A stretch of DNA of 64,000 nt from Candidatus Aquidulcis sp. (GTDB lineage Bacteria; Chloroflexota; Anaerolineae; UBA4142). The translations under genes were made by a program, and so were the position numbers. Below, in pieces: positions 1-9,066 of this stretch (positions within the stretch are counted from its first letter, which is position 1; each line of letters begins with the position of its first letter). The notes beneath the pieces were generated by a model, which worked only from the letters and a program-made list of their open reading frames with translations, ran no database searches and was not told the DNA's origin. Location: contig DYJA01000012.1 in the NCBI GenBank assembly GCA_020723345.1, positions 41,166 through 105,165 on the forward strand. The letters are read 5' to 3'.

Positions 1-17
1 ACTGGAAACTGAATACT

Positions 18-674
18 GTGCTAACGTTGGGTGCGTTGCTCTTGGCTGTCGTCACGCTCGCGCTGACACAATCACGCGGCGGGATTTTGGGAACGGTCGC
101 GGGATTGCTTGTCGTCGCGGTGTGGCGCGAGCGAAAATTCGTGTGGGTGATCGGCGCGGGCGCGCTTGCCCTCATCGCGTTGATCGCGCTGGGCTACGGC
201 GGCGCGCTGCTGGATTTTGTGTTGCGGATGGACGCGCGCAGCGCGACGCTCGCGAGTCGCTTGGAAGTGTGGCAGCGCGGGTTGATGATGGTGCGCGATT
301 TTCCGTACACCGGAATTGGTATCGGCACGTACAACGCCATCGCGCATTTGATGTACCCCTTTTTCATTGCCGCGCCGGACGAACTGGTTCCGCACGCGCA
401 CAATCAGTTTTTGCAGGTCGCAGTTGATCTGGGAATTCCTGGGTTGATCGCGTACGTCGGGTTGCTCGTCGCGTTTGGGGTAAGCGCGGTGCGCGCGTAT
501 CGCGCGAATCGAGATGCGAGCACGCGCGCGTTGATCGTCGGTTTGGTGGCAGGGATGTTCGCGCATCACATTTTCGGTTTGACCGACGCGTTCATCTTGG
601 GAACAAAACCTGGGATCGTGATGTGGATTTTCTTTGCGTTTGTCGCGGCGATGGATGGACAGCGTGACAGGTGA
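18..674 (+). CDS. O-antigen ligase/polymerase-like membrane protein (Wzy_C), C-terminal part; probably continues off the 5' edge
   Basis: Multi-TM protein with SRLEVWQRGLMMVRDFPYTGIGIGTYN...HAHNQFLQVAVDLGIPGLIAY, typical of the Wzy_C family; frame is open to the window edge. Confidence 0.85.
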   Translation: MLTLGALLLAVVTLALTQSRGGILGTVAGLLVVAVWRERKFVWVIGAGALALIALIALGYGGALLDFVLRMDARSATLASRLEVWQRGLMMVRDFPYTGIGIGTYNAIAHLMYPFFIAAPDELVPHAHNQFLQVAVDLGIPGLIAYVGLLVAFGVSAVRAYRANRDASTRALIVGLVAGMFAHHIFGLTDAFILGTKPGIVMWIFFAFVAAMDGQRDR

Positions 675-677
675 CAA

Positions 678-1685
678 GTGACAAGGGAAGTTGGCAAGTC
701 GGTTCGCTTTTGGCAATCGAACTGGTTTCGCGTGACGCTGGGCACGCTCATCAGCATCGTCTTTTTGCTGCTCGCGCTCAAAGACGTGCCGTTGGATGAG
801 GTGGCGCAATCGCTCGCGCGCGCAAATTATTTCTGGGTCGCGCTCGCGGTACTTGTGATGGTGGTGCAGTCGTGGCTGCGCGCGGTGCGATGGATTCAAT
901 TGTACTATCCGCTACAAAAAGGATTGCGCGCGTTTCAGATGCTCGGCATCGTGCTGACCAGCCAGATGCTCAACATCGCGATTCCCTGGCGCGTCGGCGA
1001 AATCGCGCGGATCTATCTCGCGCGCGAAATTGAAAAGCGCAGCGCGGCGCAGACGATTGCCACGCTCGCCGTCGAAAAAATTCTGGACGTGTTGATGATG
1101 CTCGCGCTGTTACTGATGATTCCGCTGTTCATGTCTTTGCCGAGTTGGCTCGAACAACCGCGCGAAGGACTAATCGTCTCGGCAATCGGGCTGTTCGTCG
1201 GGACGTTCATTTTGTTGTTGTCAGAAGATTGGCTAGTCCAACTGTTGACGCGCGTTCCCTTGCCATGGGGCAAACAATTCATCACCGACAATGTTCGCAT
1301 CGCGTTGAGCGGGCTGGATGTGTTCAAGCGTTGGGACTTGCATCTCGCGTTGCAAGCGCAATCGGTCGTGATTTGGTTTCTCGGCGTCGTCGTCAATTTT
1401 CTCGTGTTCCTCGCGTTGGACATGCGGCTCCCGTTCATCAGCGCGTTTTTGCTGCTCGCGGTTTTGCAAATCGGCGGGCTTGTGCCATCGGCGCCGGGCA
1501 AAGTCGGTGTGTTTCAAATTTTGTGCATTTGGACGCTCGCGCTTTTCGCGGTGGACAAGAGCGTGGGCTTGACGTACGGAATCTTGTTGTATCTCATCGC
1601 CTACGGCACGCCAGTCGTCCTGGGCATTTTGTTTTTGTGGTGGGGCGGCGTCAACGTGCGGGCCCTCTCCAGCGGCGGGCAGTGA
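678..1685 (+). CDS. UPF0104/lysylphosphatidylglycerol synthase-TM (AglD-like) flippase-type membrane protein
   Basis: 8-9 TM segments; SWLRAVRWIQLYYPL, ILNIAIPWRVGEIARIYLAR, GGLVPSAPGKVGVFQ motifs. Confidence 0.8.
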   Translation: MTREVGKSVRFWQSNWFRVTLGTLISIVFLLLALKDVPLDEVAQSLARANYFWVALAVLVMVVQSWLRAVRWIQLYYPLQKGLRAFQMLGIVLTSQMLNIAIPWRVGEIARIYLAREIEKRSAAQTIATLAVEKILDVLMMLALLLMIPLFMSLPSWLEQPREGLIVSAIGLFVGTFILLLSEDWLVQLLTRVPLPWGKQFITDNVRIALSGLDVFKRWDLHLALQAQSVVIWFLGVVVNFLVFLALDMRLPFISAFLLLAVLQIGGLVPSAPGKVGVFQILCIWTLALFAVDKSVGLTYGILLYLIAYGTPVVLGILFLWWGGVNVRALSSGGQ

Positions 1686-1706
1686 ACAGTGAACAGTGAA
1701 CAGTGA
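1680..1706. repeat. CAGTGAACAGTGAACAGTGAACAGTGA microrepeat at a gene junction, supplying the GTG start of the next gene
   Basis: 9-bp tandem unit GTGAACA(GT). Confidence 0.85.
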
Positions 1707-2665
1707 CGATCTCAATCATCATTCCCGCGTACAATGTCGAAAAAAATATTGGCGCGTGTCTCGACGCGTTGCGCCCGCAAATTTCTGACGCGGACGAGAT
1801 CATTGTCGTGGACGACGGCTCGCGCGACGCGACGCGCGCGGTCGCGGAGGCGCGCGGTGTGCGCGTGATCGCGCAGGAGAATCGCGGCGCGGCGGCGGCG
1901 CGCAACGTCGGCGCGCAGAACGCGCGCGGCGACCTTGTGTTGTTTCTCGACGGCGATTGCGTGCCGGAACAAAACTGGGTTCAAGCGATGCTCGCGCCGC
2001 TCGTAGATTCCGAAATCGTCGGCGCGTGCGGGATGAAGCAGACCAAGCAGCGCGGGATCGTGCCGCGTTTCATTCAAATGGAATTCGATTATCGCTACGA
2101 CAACGAGCGCGCGCGGCGTTACATCGATTTCGTCGACAGCGGCACCGCGGCGTATCGACGCGCGATTTTTCTGGAGAACGGCGGTTTTGACGCGCGCCTC
2201 GCCGACGCGGAAGATGTGGATTTATCGTATCGCCTGTCCGAGCGCGGTTATCGGATGGCATTTACGGAAAACGCGATCGTGTACGATCCGCATCCCGAAT
2301 CGTTGATTGAATATTTACGGCGCAAGTTCACATACGCGTTCTGGCGCGCGCAAGTGTACGCGCGCTATCCAACCAAACTCGCCTCCGATTCGCGCACGCC
2401 GCAGACGCAAAAGGCGCAAGGCGCGCTGGTTGGTTTACTGGCGTTGTCACTTGTCGCCGCGATTGTTTGGCGCGACGCGTTGTGGCTCGCCGCGTTCTGC
2501 CTCGTCGCATTCGCGTTCACGACCGCGCCCTTTGTCGCGCGCTATTTCAAACGCGATCCCGTTGTTGCATTGTGGTCACCGTTGTTTAGCGCGCTCTCTG
2601 CCTTTGCGGGTTCGCTAGGTCTTGGACTCGGAATCTTGCGCGCCAGACTGATGTCGGATCGCTGA
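1703..2665 (+). CDS. Family 2 glycosyltransferase
   Basis: ISIIIPAYNVEKNIGACLDAL, IIVVDDGSRDATRAVA, LFLDGDCVP; C-terminal TM helices. Confidence 0.9.
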   Translation: MTISIIIPAYNVEKNIGACLDALRPQISDADEIIVVDDGSRDATRAVAEARGVRVIAQENRGAAAARNVGAQNARGDLVLFLDGDCVPEQNWVQAMLAPLVDSEIVGACGMKQTKQRGIVPRFIQMEFDYRYDNERARRYIDFVDSGTAAYRRAIFLENGGFDARLADAEDVDLSYRLSERGYRMAFTENAIVYDPHPESLIEYLRRKFTYAFWRAQVYARYPTKLASDSRTPQTQKAQGALVGLLALSLVAAIVWRDALWLAAFCLVAFAFTTAPFVARYFKRDPVVALWSPLFSALSAFAGSLGLGLGILRARLMSDR

Positions 2666-2680
2666 TTGACCGATTACTGA

Positions 2681-4060
2681 TTGCCTATGAGAGAACGCCG
2701 TCTATTTCTCGCGCTAATTGATTTGCTCCTCGTCAACGCGGCAGTCGTCATCGCGTTTACGGTGTGGTCGCTGCGCAGCGACAAGGAATTGGGCGAACTG
2801 CTGACGACGCAGACGTACTGGTTTGGCGTCCTCTCGCTGTTGTGGTTCGGGTTCGAGTACCTCAGCGGCTTGTACGATCTGCGCGTCGTCGCGCAATTGC
2901 GCGCGACGGTACGCGCGCTCGCGCAAACATTCGCCCTCGTTCTCGTCGCGTATCTGGCGATCTTCTTTTCGCTGCCGACGGAATTACCGCGCGGCATCGT
3001 CCTTTATCACGGCATTGCCGCGATTGGATTGATCGCGCTGTGGCGCGCCGCGTACATTCGCGTCGCGCCGCACACGCCATTTCGTCGGCGCGCGGTCATC
3101 GTCGGCGCGGGGAATGCGGGGCGTGAAATCGCGCGGACGATTCGGACCCAGTTCCAGGCGCACTACGATCTCGTCGGATTTGTGGACGACGACGCGACCA
3201 AACGCGGCTGCGCGGTCGAAGGGTTGATCGTGCTGGGCACGCGCGCCGATTTGACGCGCGTGATCGAACAGCAGCGCGTCGCGGAAATTATTCTGGCGAT
3301 CACGCGCGACGTCTCGGACGATTTGTTCCGCGCGCTGCTCGACGCGCAAGAATTGGGCATCGAGATCGTGCCGATGCCGATTTTGTTCGAACAGATCACC
3401 GGGCGCGTGCCGGTCGATCACATCGGCGATAGTTGGTACGTCGCGCTGCCGCTCAGTCGCGCGGCGGCAGGCGGTTTTGATCGCGTCGCCAAACGCGCGT
3501 TCGATGTCGCGTTCGCGTTGCTCGGCTTGATCGCATTCGGGTTGCTCTTGCCTCTCATCGCGCTGGCGATCCGACTGGATTCAACGGGCGCGATCTTTTA
3601 TTCGCAGACGCGCGTCGGGCAAGGCGGGCGAATCTTCACCGTGCGCAAACTGCGAACAATGGTGCGGGATGCGGAGCCGCATGGTCAAGCCGTGTGGGCG
3701 TCGCAGAACGATCCGCGCGTCACGCGCGTCGGAAAGATTCTGCGCCGCTTGCATTTGGACGAAGTACCGCAATTTTGGAATGTCTTGCGCGGCGAGATGA
3801 GCGTCGTCGGTCCGCGCCCGGAGCGACCGGAGATCGTCGCGCAGTTGGAAAAGCAAATTCCATTTTATCGCTTGCGCCACGCGGTCAAACCGGGGCTTGC
3901 CGGTTGGGCGATCGCGCACGCCGACAAGGTGTACACCGTGGACGACGCGCGCCTGCGTGTGGAGTACGATTTGTATTACATCAAGCATCAATCGATCTGG
4001 CTCGATGTGTGGATTCTGTTCCGTGCAGTGTGGCACGTGCTCGCATTCAAAGGGCGCTGA
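2681..4060 (+). CDS. Undecaprenyl-phosphate sugar phosphotransferase (exopolysaccharide polyprenyl glycosylphosphotransferase)
   Basis: N-terminal TMs, CoA-binding-like region, C-terminal bacterial sugar transferase domain: [43 protein letters not shown]. Confidence 0.93.
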   Translation: MPMRERRLFLALIDLLLVNAAVVIAFTVWSLRSDKELGELLTTQTYWFGVLSLLWFGFEYLSGLYDLRVVAQLRATVRALAQTFALVLVAYLAIFFSLPTELPRGIVLYHGIAAIGLIALWRAAYIRVAPHTPFRRRAVIVGAGNAGREIARTIRTQFQAHYDLVGFVDDDATKRGCAVEGLIVLGTRADLTRVIEQQRVAEIILAITRDVSDDLFRALLDAQELGIEIVPMPILFEQITGRVPVDHIGDSWYVALPLSRAAAGGFDRVAKRAFDVAFALLGLIAFGLLLPLIALAIRLDSTGAIFYSQTRVGQGGRIFTVRKLRTMVRDAEPHGQAVWASQNDPRVTRVGKILRRLHLDEVPQFWNVLRGEMSVVGPRPERPEIVAQLEKQIPFYRLRHAVKPGLAGWAIAHADKVYTVDDARLRVEYDLYYIKHQSIWLDVWILFRAVWHVLAFKGR

Positions 4061-4140
4061 TGGTGAATGGCGTATGGCGTATCGCGTATGGCGATACGCT
4101 ATATGCCGCACGCGATTTGCTATTCGCCAAAGGAGTTGCA

Positions 4141-4449
4141 ATGTTGATCGTTCACGTTTTTGCGCGCGTCAAATCGGATCAGATCGAAGCGTTCAAAGCG
4201 GCGACTGCCGAGAACGCGCGTAACAGTATGCAGGAACCTGGGATCGCACGGTTCGATGTCGTGCGGCAACAGGATGATCGCACGCGCTTTGTCCTGGTCG
4301 AAGTTTATCGCGATGCGAACGCGCCCGCGCAGCACAAAGCGACAGCACACTACAAAAAGTGGCGCGATACAGTCGAACCGATGATGGCGGAACCGCGCAC
4401 GAGCATCAAGTTCGACAATGTTTTTCCTGACGATTCGGGGTGGGGCTGA
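4141..4449 (+). CDS. Antibiotic biosynthesis monooxygenase (ABM)/LsrG-like small protein
   Basis: [46 protein letters not shown] fold signature; AAAGGAG RBS before ATG 4141. Confidence 0.8.
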   Translation: MLIVHVFARVKSDQIEAFKAATAENARNSMQEPGIARFDVVRQQDDRTRFVLVEVYRDANAPAQHKATAHYKKWRDTVEPMMAEPRTSIKFDNVFPDDSGWG

Positions 4450-5603
4450 TGCGTTTTGAATTTGCTGCCGCGACGCGAATCATTTTTGGTGAGGGCGCGG
4501 TACATCAAGTCGCGCCGATTGCCGCCACTTTTGGCAAGCGCGCGTTGATCGTCGTCGATCAGCGCGTCGAGCGCGCGGCGACGCTCATCGCAGAGTTGAA
4601 CGCGCAAGACATCGCGACGACCACGCTCGCCGTTTCGGGCGAGCCATCGGTTGAAACGATTTTGGTAGGCGTCGAACGCGCGCGCGCGTCAGCGTGCGAT
4701 TTCGTCGTCGCGCTGGGCGGCGGCAGTGTGATCGATACCGGCAAAGCGATTGTCGCGCTGCTGACGAATCCGGGCGATCCACACGATTATCTCGAAGTGG
4801 TGGGCAAAGGCAAAACGTTGACGCAACTCGCCGCGCCGCTGATCGCGATTCCCACGACGGCAGGCACTGGCGCGGAAGTGACGCGCAACGCGGTGCTGAG
4901 CGTACCGGAGAAGCGCGTTAAGGTGAGTTTGCGGAGCGCGTTGATGCTGCCGCGCGTGGCAGTCGTCGATCCCGAATTGACGTACTCCGTTCCCGCGGAT
5001 GTGACTGCGAGCACCGGACTGGACGCGCTCACGCAACTGATCGAACCGTACACTTGCAACGCGTCGAATCCGATGGTTGATGCGTTGTGCATCGAAGGCA
5101 TTCCGCGCGTCGCGCGTTCGCTCTGGCGCGCCTATCGCGACGGAAACGATGTAGAAGCGCGCGCCGATATGGCATTGGCGAGTTTGTTCGGGGGGATCGC
5201 GTTGGCGAACGCGAAATTAGGCGCGGTGCATGGCTTTGCCGGTGTGCTGGGCGGAATGTATGCCGCGCCGCACGGCGCGATTTGCGCGCGGCTCTTGCCA
5301 TTCGCGATGGAGGCGAATATCCGCGCGTTGCGCGAACGCGCGGCGGATTCTCCGCTGCTCGCGCGGTACGATCGCGTCGCGCAACTTGTCACCGGCGATG
5401 TCGTCGCTCGCGCAGACGAGGGCGTCGTGTGGTTGCGCGCATTGGGCGCGGAATTGCGGATCAAGCCCTTGTCGCATTTCGGAATCGCGCGCGCGGATTT
5501 TCCTAGCGTTGTCGCGCAGACGCAAAAGGCAAGCAGTATGCGGGGTAATCCGATTGCGTTGACGGAAGTGGAGTTGGGGCGAGTGCTTGAACAAGCGCTG
5601 TAG
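4449..5603 (+). CDS. Iron-containing alcohol dehydrogenase
   Basis: VALGGGSVIDTGKAIVALL, IPTTAGTGAEVTRNAVLS, DALTQLIEPY, AVHGFAGVLGGMYAAPHG; start overlaps the upstream stop (TGATG). Confidence 0.92.
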   Translation: MRFEFAAATRIIFGEGAVHQVAPIAATFGKRALIVVDQRVERAATLIAELNAQDIATTTLAVSGEPSVETILVGVERARASACDFVVALGGGSVIDTGKAIVALLTNPGDPHDYLEVVGKGKTLTQLAAPLIAIPTTAGTGAEVTRNAVLSVPEKRVKVSLRSALMLPRVAVVDPELTYSVPADVTASTGLDALTQLIEPYTCNASNPMVDALCIEGIPRVARSLWRAYRDGNDVEARADMALASLFGGIALANAKLGAVHGFAGVLGGMYAAPHGAICARLLPFAMEANIRALRERAADSPLLARYDRVAQLVTGDVVARADEGVVWLRALGAELRIKPLSHFGIARADFPSVVAQTQKASSMRGNPIALTEVELGRVLEQAL

Positions 5604-5615
5604 ATCGATGACCGA

Positions 5616-6587
5616 ATGACAAATGACAAAATTGATCTGTCAATCGTAATTGTCAGTTACAACGTGCGCGAGTTATTGGCGCGGTGTCTGGAGTCAGTAA
5701 ACAGTGAACAGTTAACAGTGAACAGTAAAATTCTGGCGACTGGCGACTGGCGACTGGCGACTGAGATTTTCGTCGTGGACAACGCGTCGGGTGACGGCAG
5801 CGCGGCGATGGTGCGCGAAAAGTTTCCGCGCGCGCATTTGATCGAGAACGCGGAGAATCGTGGCTTTGCGGCGGCGAACAATCAGGCATTCGCGCAAACG
5901 CGCGGGCGATACGTCCTGATGCTCAATCCCGATACCGAAGTGCGCGCCGGCGCGCTCGAAACGCTGGTTGGATTTATGGACGCGCGTCCACGCGCGGGCG
6001 CGTGCGGCGGCAAACTTGTCTACGGCGACGGCGCGCTGCAACACTCCGCGTTCGCGTTTCCCTCGCTCGCGCAAATCTTCCTTGACTTTTTTCCGCTCAA
6101 TTGGCGTCTGACTGATTCGCGCTTGAACGGTCGTTATCCGCGTGAGTGGTACGCGCGCGGCGCGCCATTCCAAATCGATCATCCACTCGGCGCGGATTTC
6201 CTGGTGCGGCGCGAAGCGGCGGAGCAAGCGGGCTGGCTGGACGACAAATATTTTATTTACTGCGAAGAGATTGACTGGGCAATGCGAATCAAGCGCGCGG
6301 GCTGGCAAATTTGGTGCGTGCCGCAAGCCGAAATCGTGCATCACGAAGCGAGAAGTACCAGCCAGTTTCGCGACGCGATGTTCGTTGAGTTGTGGCGCGC
6401 GCGCAAGCGATTGTTTGATAAACATTATTCGCGCGCGTTTCGCTTCGCCGCGCGGCAAATCGTGCGCGCGGGATTGTGGAACGAAGCGCGTAAGGCGCGC
6501 GCGGCGGCGCGGGCGGGTGGGGTTACACAAGACGAAATAGAAAAGCGGCTGGGAGCGTACGAGCAGGTAAAGGGCATTTTTGTTTGA
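5616..6587 (+). CDS. Family 2 glycosyltransferase (rhamnosyltransferase-like) with an in-frame microrepeat tract
   Basis: LSIVIVSYNVRELLARCL, IFVVDNASGDGSAAMVREKFP, LNPDTEV; repeat-coded NSEQLTVNSKILATGDWRLAT splits the N-terminal Rossmann region. Confidence 0.9.
   Translation: MTNDKIDLSIVIVSYNVRELLARCLESVNSEQLTVNSKILATGDWRLATEIFVVDNASGDGSAAMVREKFPRAHLIENAENRGFAAANNQAFAQTRGRYVLMLNPDTEVRAGALETLVGFMDARPRAGACGGKLVYGDGALQHSAFAFPSLAQIFLDFFPLNWRLTDSRLNGRYPREWYARGAPFQIDHPLGADFLVRREAAEQAGWLDDKYFIYCEEIDWAMRIKRAGWQIWCVPQAEIVHHEARSTSQFRDAMFVELWRARKRLFDKHYSRAFRFAARQIVRAGLWNEARKARAAARAGGVTQDEIEKRLGAYEQVKGIFV
5690..5762. repeat. In-frame compound microrepeat (AACAGTGAAC units then ACTGGCG units)
   Basis: AGTAAACAGTGAACAGTTAACAGTGAACAGTAAAATTCTGGCGACTGGCGACTGGCGACTGGCGACTGA. 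Confidence 0.9.
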
Positions 6588-6664
6588 CAGGTTTTGGAGT
6601 ATAATAGATTTGCTTGTGCAAGAGTCAGCGGCTTGTTGCATCACATAGATTAGGAGCAATCCAA

Positions 6665-7093
6665 ATGGCTCGGCTAATCTCTCCACGGAAACAGCGAACC
6701 GTATTACCCGCGCGCCGCAAATCGCAAAACGGCAAACGCGCCATCCCCGCGATCACGCCGATTGGGAGCGACGCGCCCGTCAGCGAAACACTCCCAAGAG
6801 CGGTGCGTCGCATCGCGCGCGCGCTGCGTCCCCAGAAGATCATCCTCTTTGGTTCGTACGGCTATGGTAATCCCACACCCGACAGCGACGTGGATTTACT
6901 CGTCGTGATGCAGACGAACGCGTCGAGCGCGGATCGTTCATGGGCAGTTTCGCGGCTGTTGATTCCGCGTCCATTTCCAGTGGACATTCTGGTTCGGACA
7001 CCGCGCGAGATAAGATACGCGCTCAACTCGCGCGACTTTTTCATTCAAGAAATTGTTGCGCGAGGACAGGTGTTGTATGAACGAAGAACATGA
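6665..7093 (+). CDS. Minimal nucleotidyltransferase (MNT) domain protein, probable antitoxin
   Basis: IILFGSYGYGNPTPDSDVDLLVVM (GSx(n)DxD signature); overlaps the downstream HEPN gene. Confidence 0.85.
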   Translation: MARLISPRKQRTVLPARRKSQNGKRAIPAITPIGSDAPVSETLPRAVRRIARALRPQKIILFGSYGYGNPTPDSDVDLLVVMQTNASSADRSWAVSRLLIPRPFPVDILVRTPREIRYALNSRDFFIQEIVARGQVLYERRT

Positions 7094-7463
7094 TCCGCTG
7101 GCGTGGATCTCAATTGCGGAAGAAGATTTCGCGGTGGCGCAGTCCGCATTGCGGCGCAAAAAGCCGCTGACAGATATTGCCTCTTTTCACGCGCAACAGT
7201 GCGCCGAGAAATACTTGAAGGCAATGTTGGTTGCGCGTGGAAAGGTGTTTCCCAAAACGCACGATTTGATTATGTTGAACAATTTGTGCGCCCAAGCGGG
7301 AATCTTAGTCGGTATTGATCCCAAGCGACTCAACACGTTATCCGATAACGCGGTGCGTTCGCGTTATCCTGGTGCGGCGCAAACATTGGACGAAGCACGC
7401 GACGCGCTGGAAATTGCCAAAGCCGTCCGCAAATTCGCGCGCAAGTTCTTGAACGTGAAATGA
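7077..7463 (+). CDS. HEPN domain protein, probable partner of the MNT protein
   Basis: WISIAEEDFAVAQSAL...FHAQQCAEKYLKAMLVARG...KTHDL; start overlaps the MNT stop. Confidence 0.85.
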   Translation: MNEEHDPLAWISIAEEDFAVAQSALRRKKPLTDIASFHAQQCAEKYLKAMLVARGKVFPKTHDLIMLNNLCAQAGILVGIDPKRLNTLSDNAVRSRYPGAAQTLDEARDALEIAKAVRKFARKFLNVK

Positions 7464-7478
7464 TCGATAGGAGACGAT

Positions 7479-7751
7479 ATGCCTCAAGCGATTGCCAGCC
7501 CCGATGATTTGGAACGTTTCGCGCGCGAACTCAAGCAATTCAACACGCAACTGCGCGACAGTATGGCGCGATTGAACGGACAGTTCGCCAATCTGGGCGA
7601 TACATGGCGCGACCAAGAGCATCAGAAATTCGCGCAAGAGTACGAGCAAACGATGCGTGTGCTGGTGCGCTTTAATCAGATTGCTGACCAGCAAATTCCG
7701 TTCTTGCTGAAGAAAGCACAACGGATTCGCGATTATCTGGCGCAGCGTTAA
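7479..7751 (+). CDS. WXG100/ESX-like small helical protein
   Basis: 90 aa, two amphipathic helices around DTWRDQEHQKFAQEYEQTM; good RBS (TAGGAGACGAT); genomic context with FtsK/SpoIIIE. Confidence 0.65.
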   Translation: MPQAIASPDDLERFARELKQFNTQLRDSMARLNGQFANLGDTWRDQEHQKFAQEYEQTMRVLVRFNQIADQQIPFLLKKAQRIRDYLAQR

Positions 7752-7761
7752 GGGAAGCAAG

Positions 7762-8766
7762 ATGAGTTCTTCTGCAAATGTACGGTCGGTTCAGGCGCTG
7801 GTTGCCCTTAAAGCCGCGCTAGGTCGTTTTGGTGGTGAGACTAGCGAGTCGTTGAGTTCTGCCGATCAAGAAATTCGCCAAGCGCAAGAGTGGCTAGCTG
7901 GGCGAGTGCAGTATTGGCAGAATGAGGTGAATCGCGCTCAACAAGCATTGCGGGCAGCGGAGGCGGCGTTGGCACACTGCAAAGCCTCGGGCTATCGCGA
8001 TAAGGATGGCTATTACCATGAGCCAAGTTGCACTGCCGAACAAGCGGCTGTCAGTCGGGCGAAAGCGTACCTTGCTGTAGCGGAGGCAGAACTCCGTAAC
8101 GCAGTGCAATGGACGCAGCGCGTGAACCAAGCCGCTGCGGAATATCGTCAACAAGCGCAGCGTTTGGTAGCGATGCTAAACAACGATCTCGCAAAAGCCA
8201 CGGCACTCTTGGAACGCAAGATTGGAGATTTGAATGCATACTTGGCAACCGGTACTCCATCCTCTTCCACGGTGCAGGGGGGTACGCTAGTCAATGATGT
8301 TTTGATGGCTGCGGCTACTATGTGTGGTGTAACAGCATCTAAGGTAGCTTATGCACCTCTTGATGCTAGTACCAGCGGTCACTATGACAAAGAAACAGGT
8401 GTGCTTGAGCTCAGTGACAAATACCGGAATGTAAACGAGCCATTGCTGTTGTCACCTATTCTGGCACATGAAGCAGTTCATTCGCGATACAAGAGTGATG
8501 ATCCCCATGATGAACGCTCACTGAAAAAATATGTGGATGAGGAAATAGAAGCATACCGTGCTCAACTAGAGGCGTGGCAATTAGTAAAGGAAGATTTTAA
8601 CCGCCGGTATCCCCCAGCGAGAAGGAGCAAATTGCTTAATGAGGAAGAGCGTAATTTGCTTTCTGAGCATTTGCAATTAGAGAGCAAAATTGCAGGCAAG
8701 AATGGGTGGTCCAAATTTCGCAAGGAACGAGAAGTGCACTACCGTGAAATAATGCGTGCGAAGTAG
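7762..8766 (+). CDS. Coiled-coil protein with C-terminal HExxH zincin-like domain; candidate type VII secreted effector
   Basis: N-terminal Ala/Gln-rich helices (about 150 aa); C-terminal ILAHEAVHSRY (HExxH at 8467-8481) and downstream DEEIEAYRAQ as a possible third ligand. Confidence 0.6.
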   Translation: MSSSANVRSVQALVALKAALGRFGGETSESLSSADQEIRQAQEWLAGRVQYWQNEVNRAQQALRAAEAALAHCKASGYRDKDGYYHEPSCTAEQAAVSRAKAYLAVAEAELRNAVQWTQRVNQAAAEYRQQAQRLVAMLNNDLAKATALLERKIGDLNAYLATGTPSSSTVQGGTLVNDVLMAAATMCGVTASKVAYAPLDASTSGHYDKETGVLELSDKYRNVNEPLLLSPILAHEAVHSRYKSDDPHDERSLKKYVDEEIEAYRAQLEAWQLVKEDFNRRYPPARRSKLLNEEERNLLSEHLQLESKIAGKNGWSKFRKEREVHYREIMRAK

Positions 8767-8832
8767 CAATTGCCTTGATTAGTTTTGAGCCAGATGACCG
8801 ATTCATATCACGACAGATACGGGGAGGAAATT

Positions 8833-9048
8833 ATGGCTAGTTTGAACGTGTCAGTGTCCCAGGTCCATGCGGCATTGAGCCGACTCCACCAGCGGTGGGA
8901 AGATGCCCAATCTCAATGGAGTGACAGCGTTCAGAGATGCTTCGAGAAAACCTATTTGATGCCACTGGAAGACCAAGTAATGGTTGCCCAACGCGAAATG
9001 GAACGAGTAGCGCAACTGATTGAACAAGCGCGTCAAAGCGTCAAGTAG
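8833..9048 (+). CDS. Second WXG100-like small protein
   Basis: MASLNVSVSQVHAALSRLHQRWEDAQSQWSDSVQRCFEKTYLMPLEDQV; strong RBS (GGGGAGGAAATT) before ATG 8833, so the track start 8785 is probably too early. Confidence 0.65.
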   Translation: MASLNVSVSQVHAALSRLHQRWEDAQSQWSDSVQRCFEKTYLMPLEDQVMVAQREMERVAQLIEQARQSVK

Positions 9049-9066
9049 TCCAAGGATATTTTCGCT

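Noticed and set aside
72-899. 275-aa minus-strand ORF
   Set aside because: Antisense to the O-antigen ligase-like gene; Arg/His/Gln-rich composition typical of shadow frames in GCG/CGC-rich DNA
6584-6605. TTGACA...TATAAT before the MNT gene as a promoter
   Set aside because: Spacing between the two boxes is only about 10 bp, too short for a standard sigma70 promoter
5712-6686. 324-aa minus-strand ORF
   Set aside because: Antisense to a clear GT2 gene; basic low-information protein
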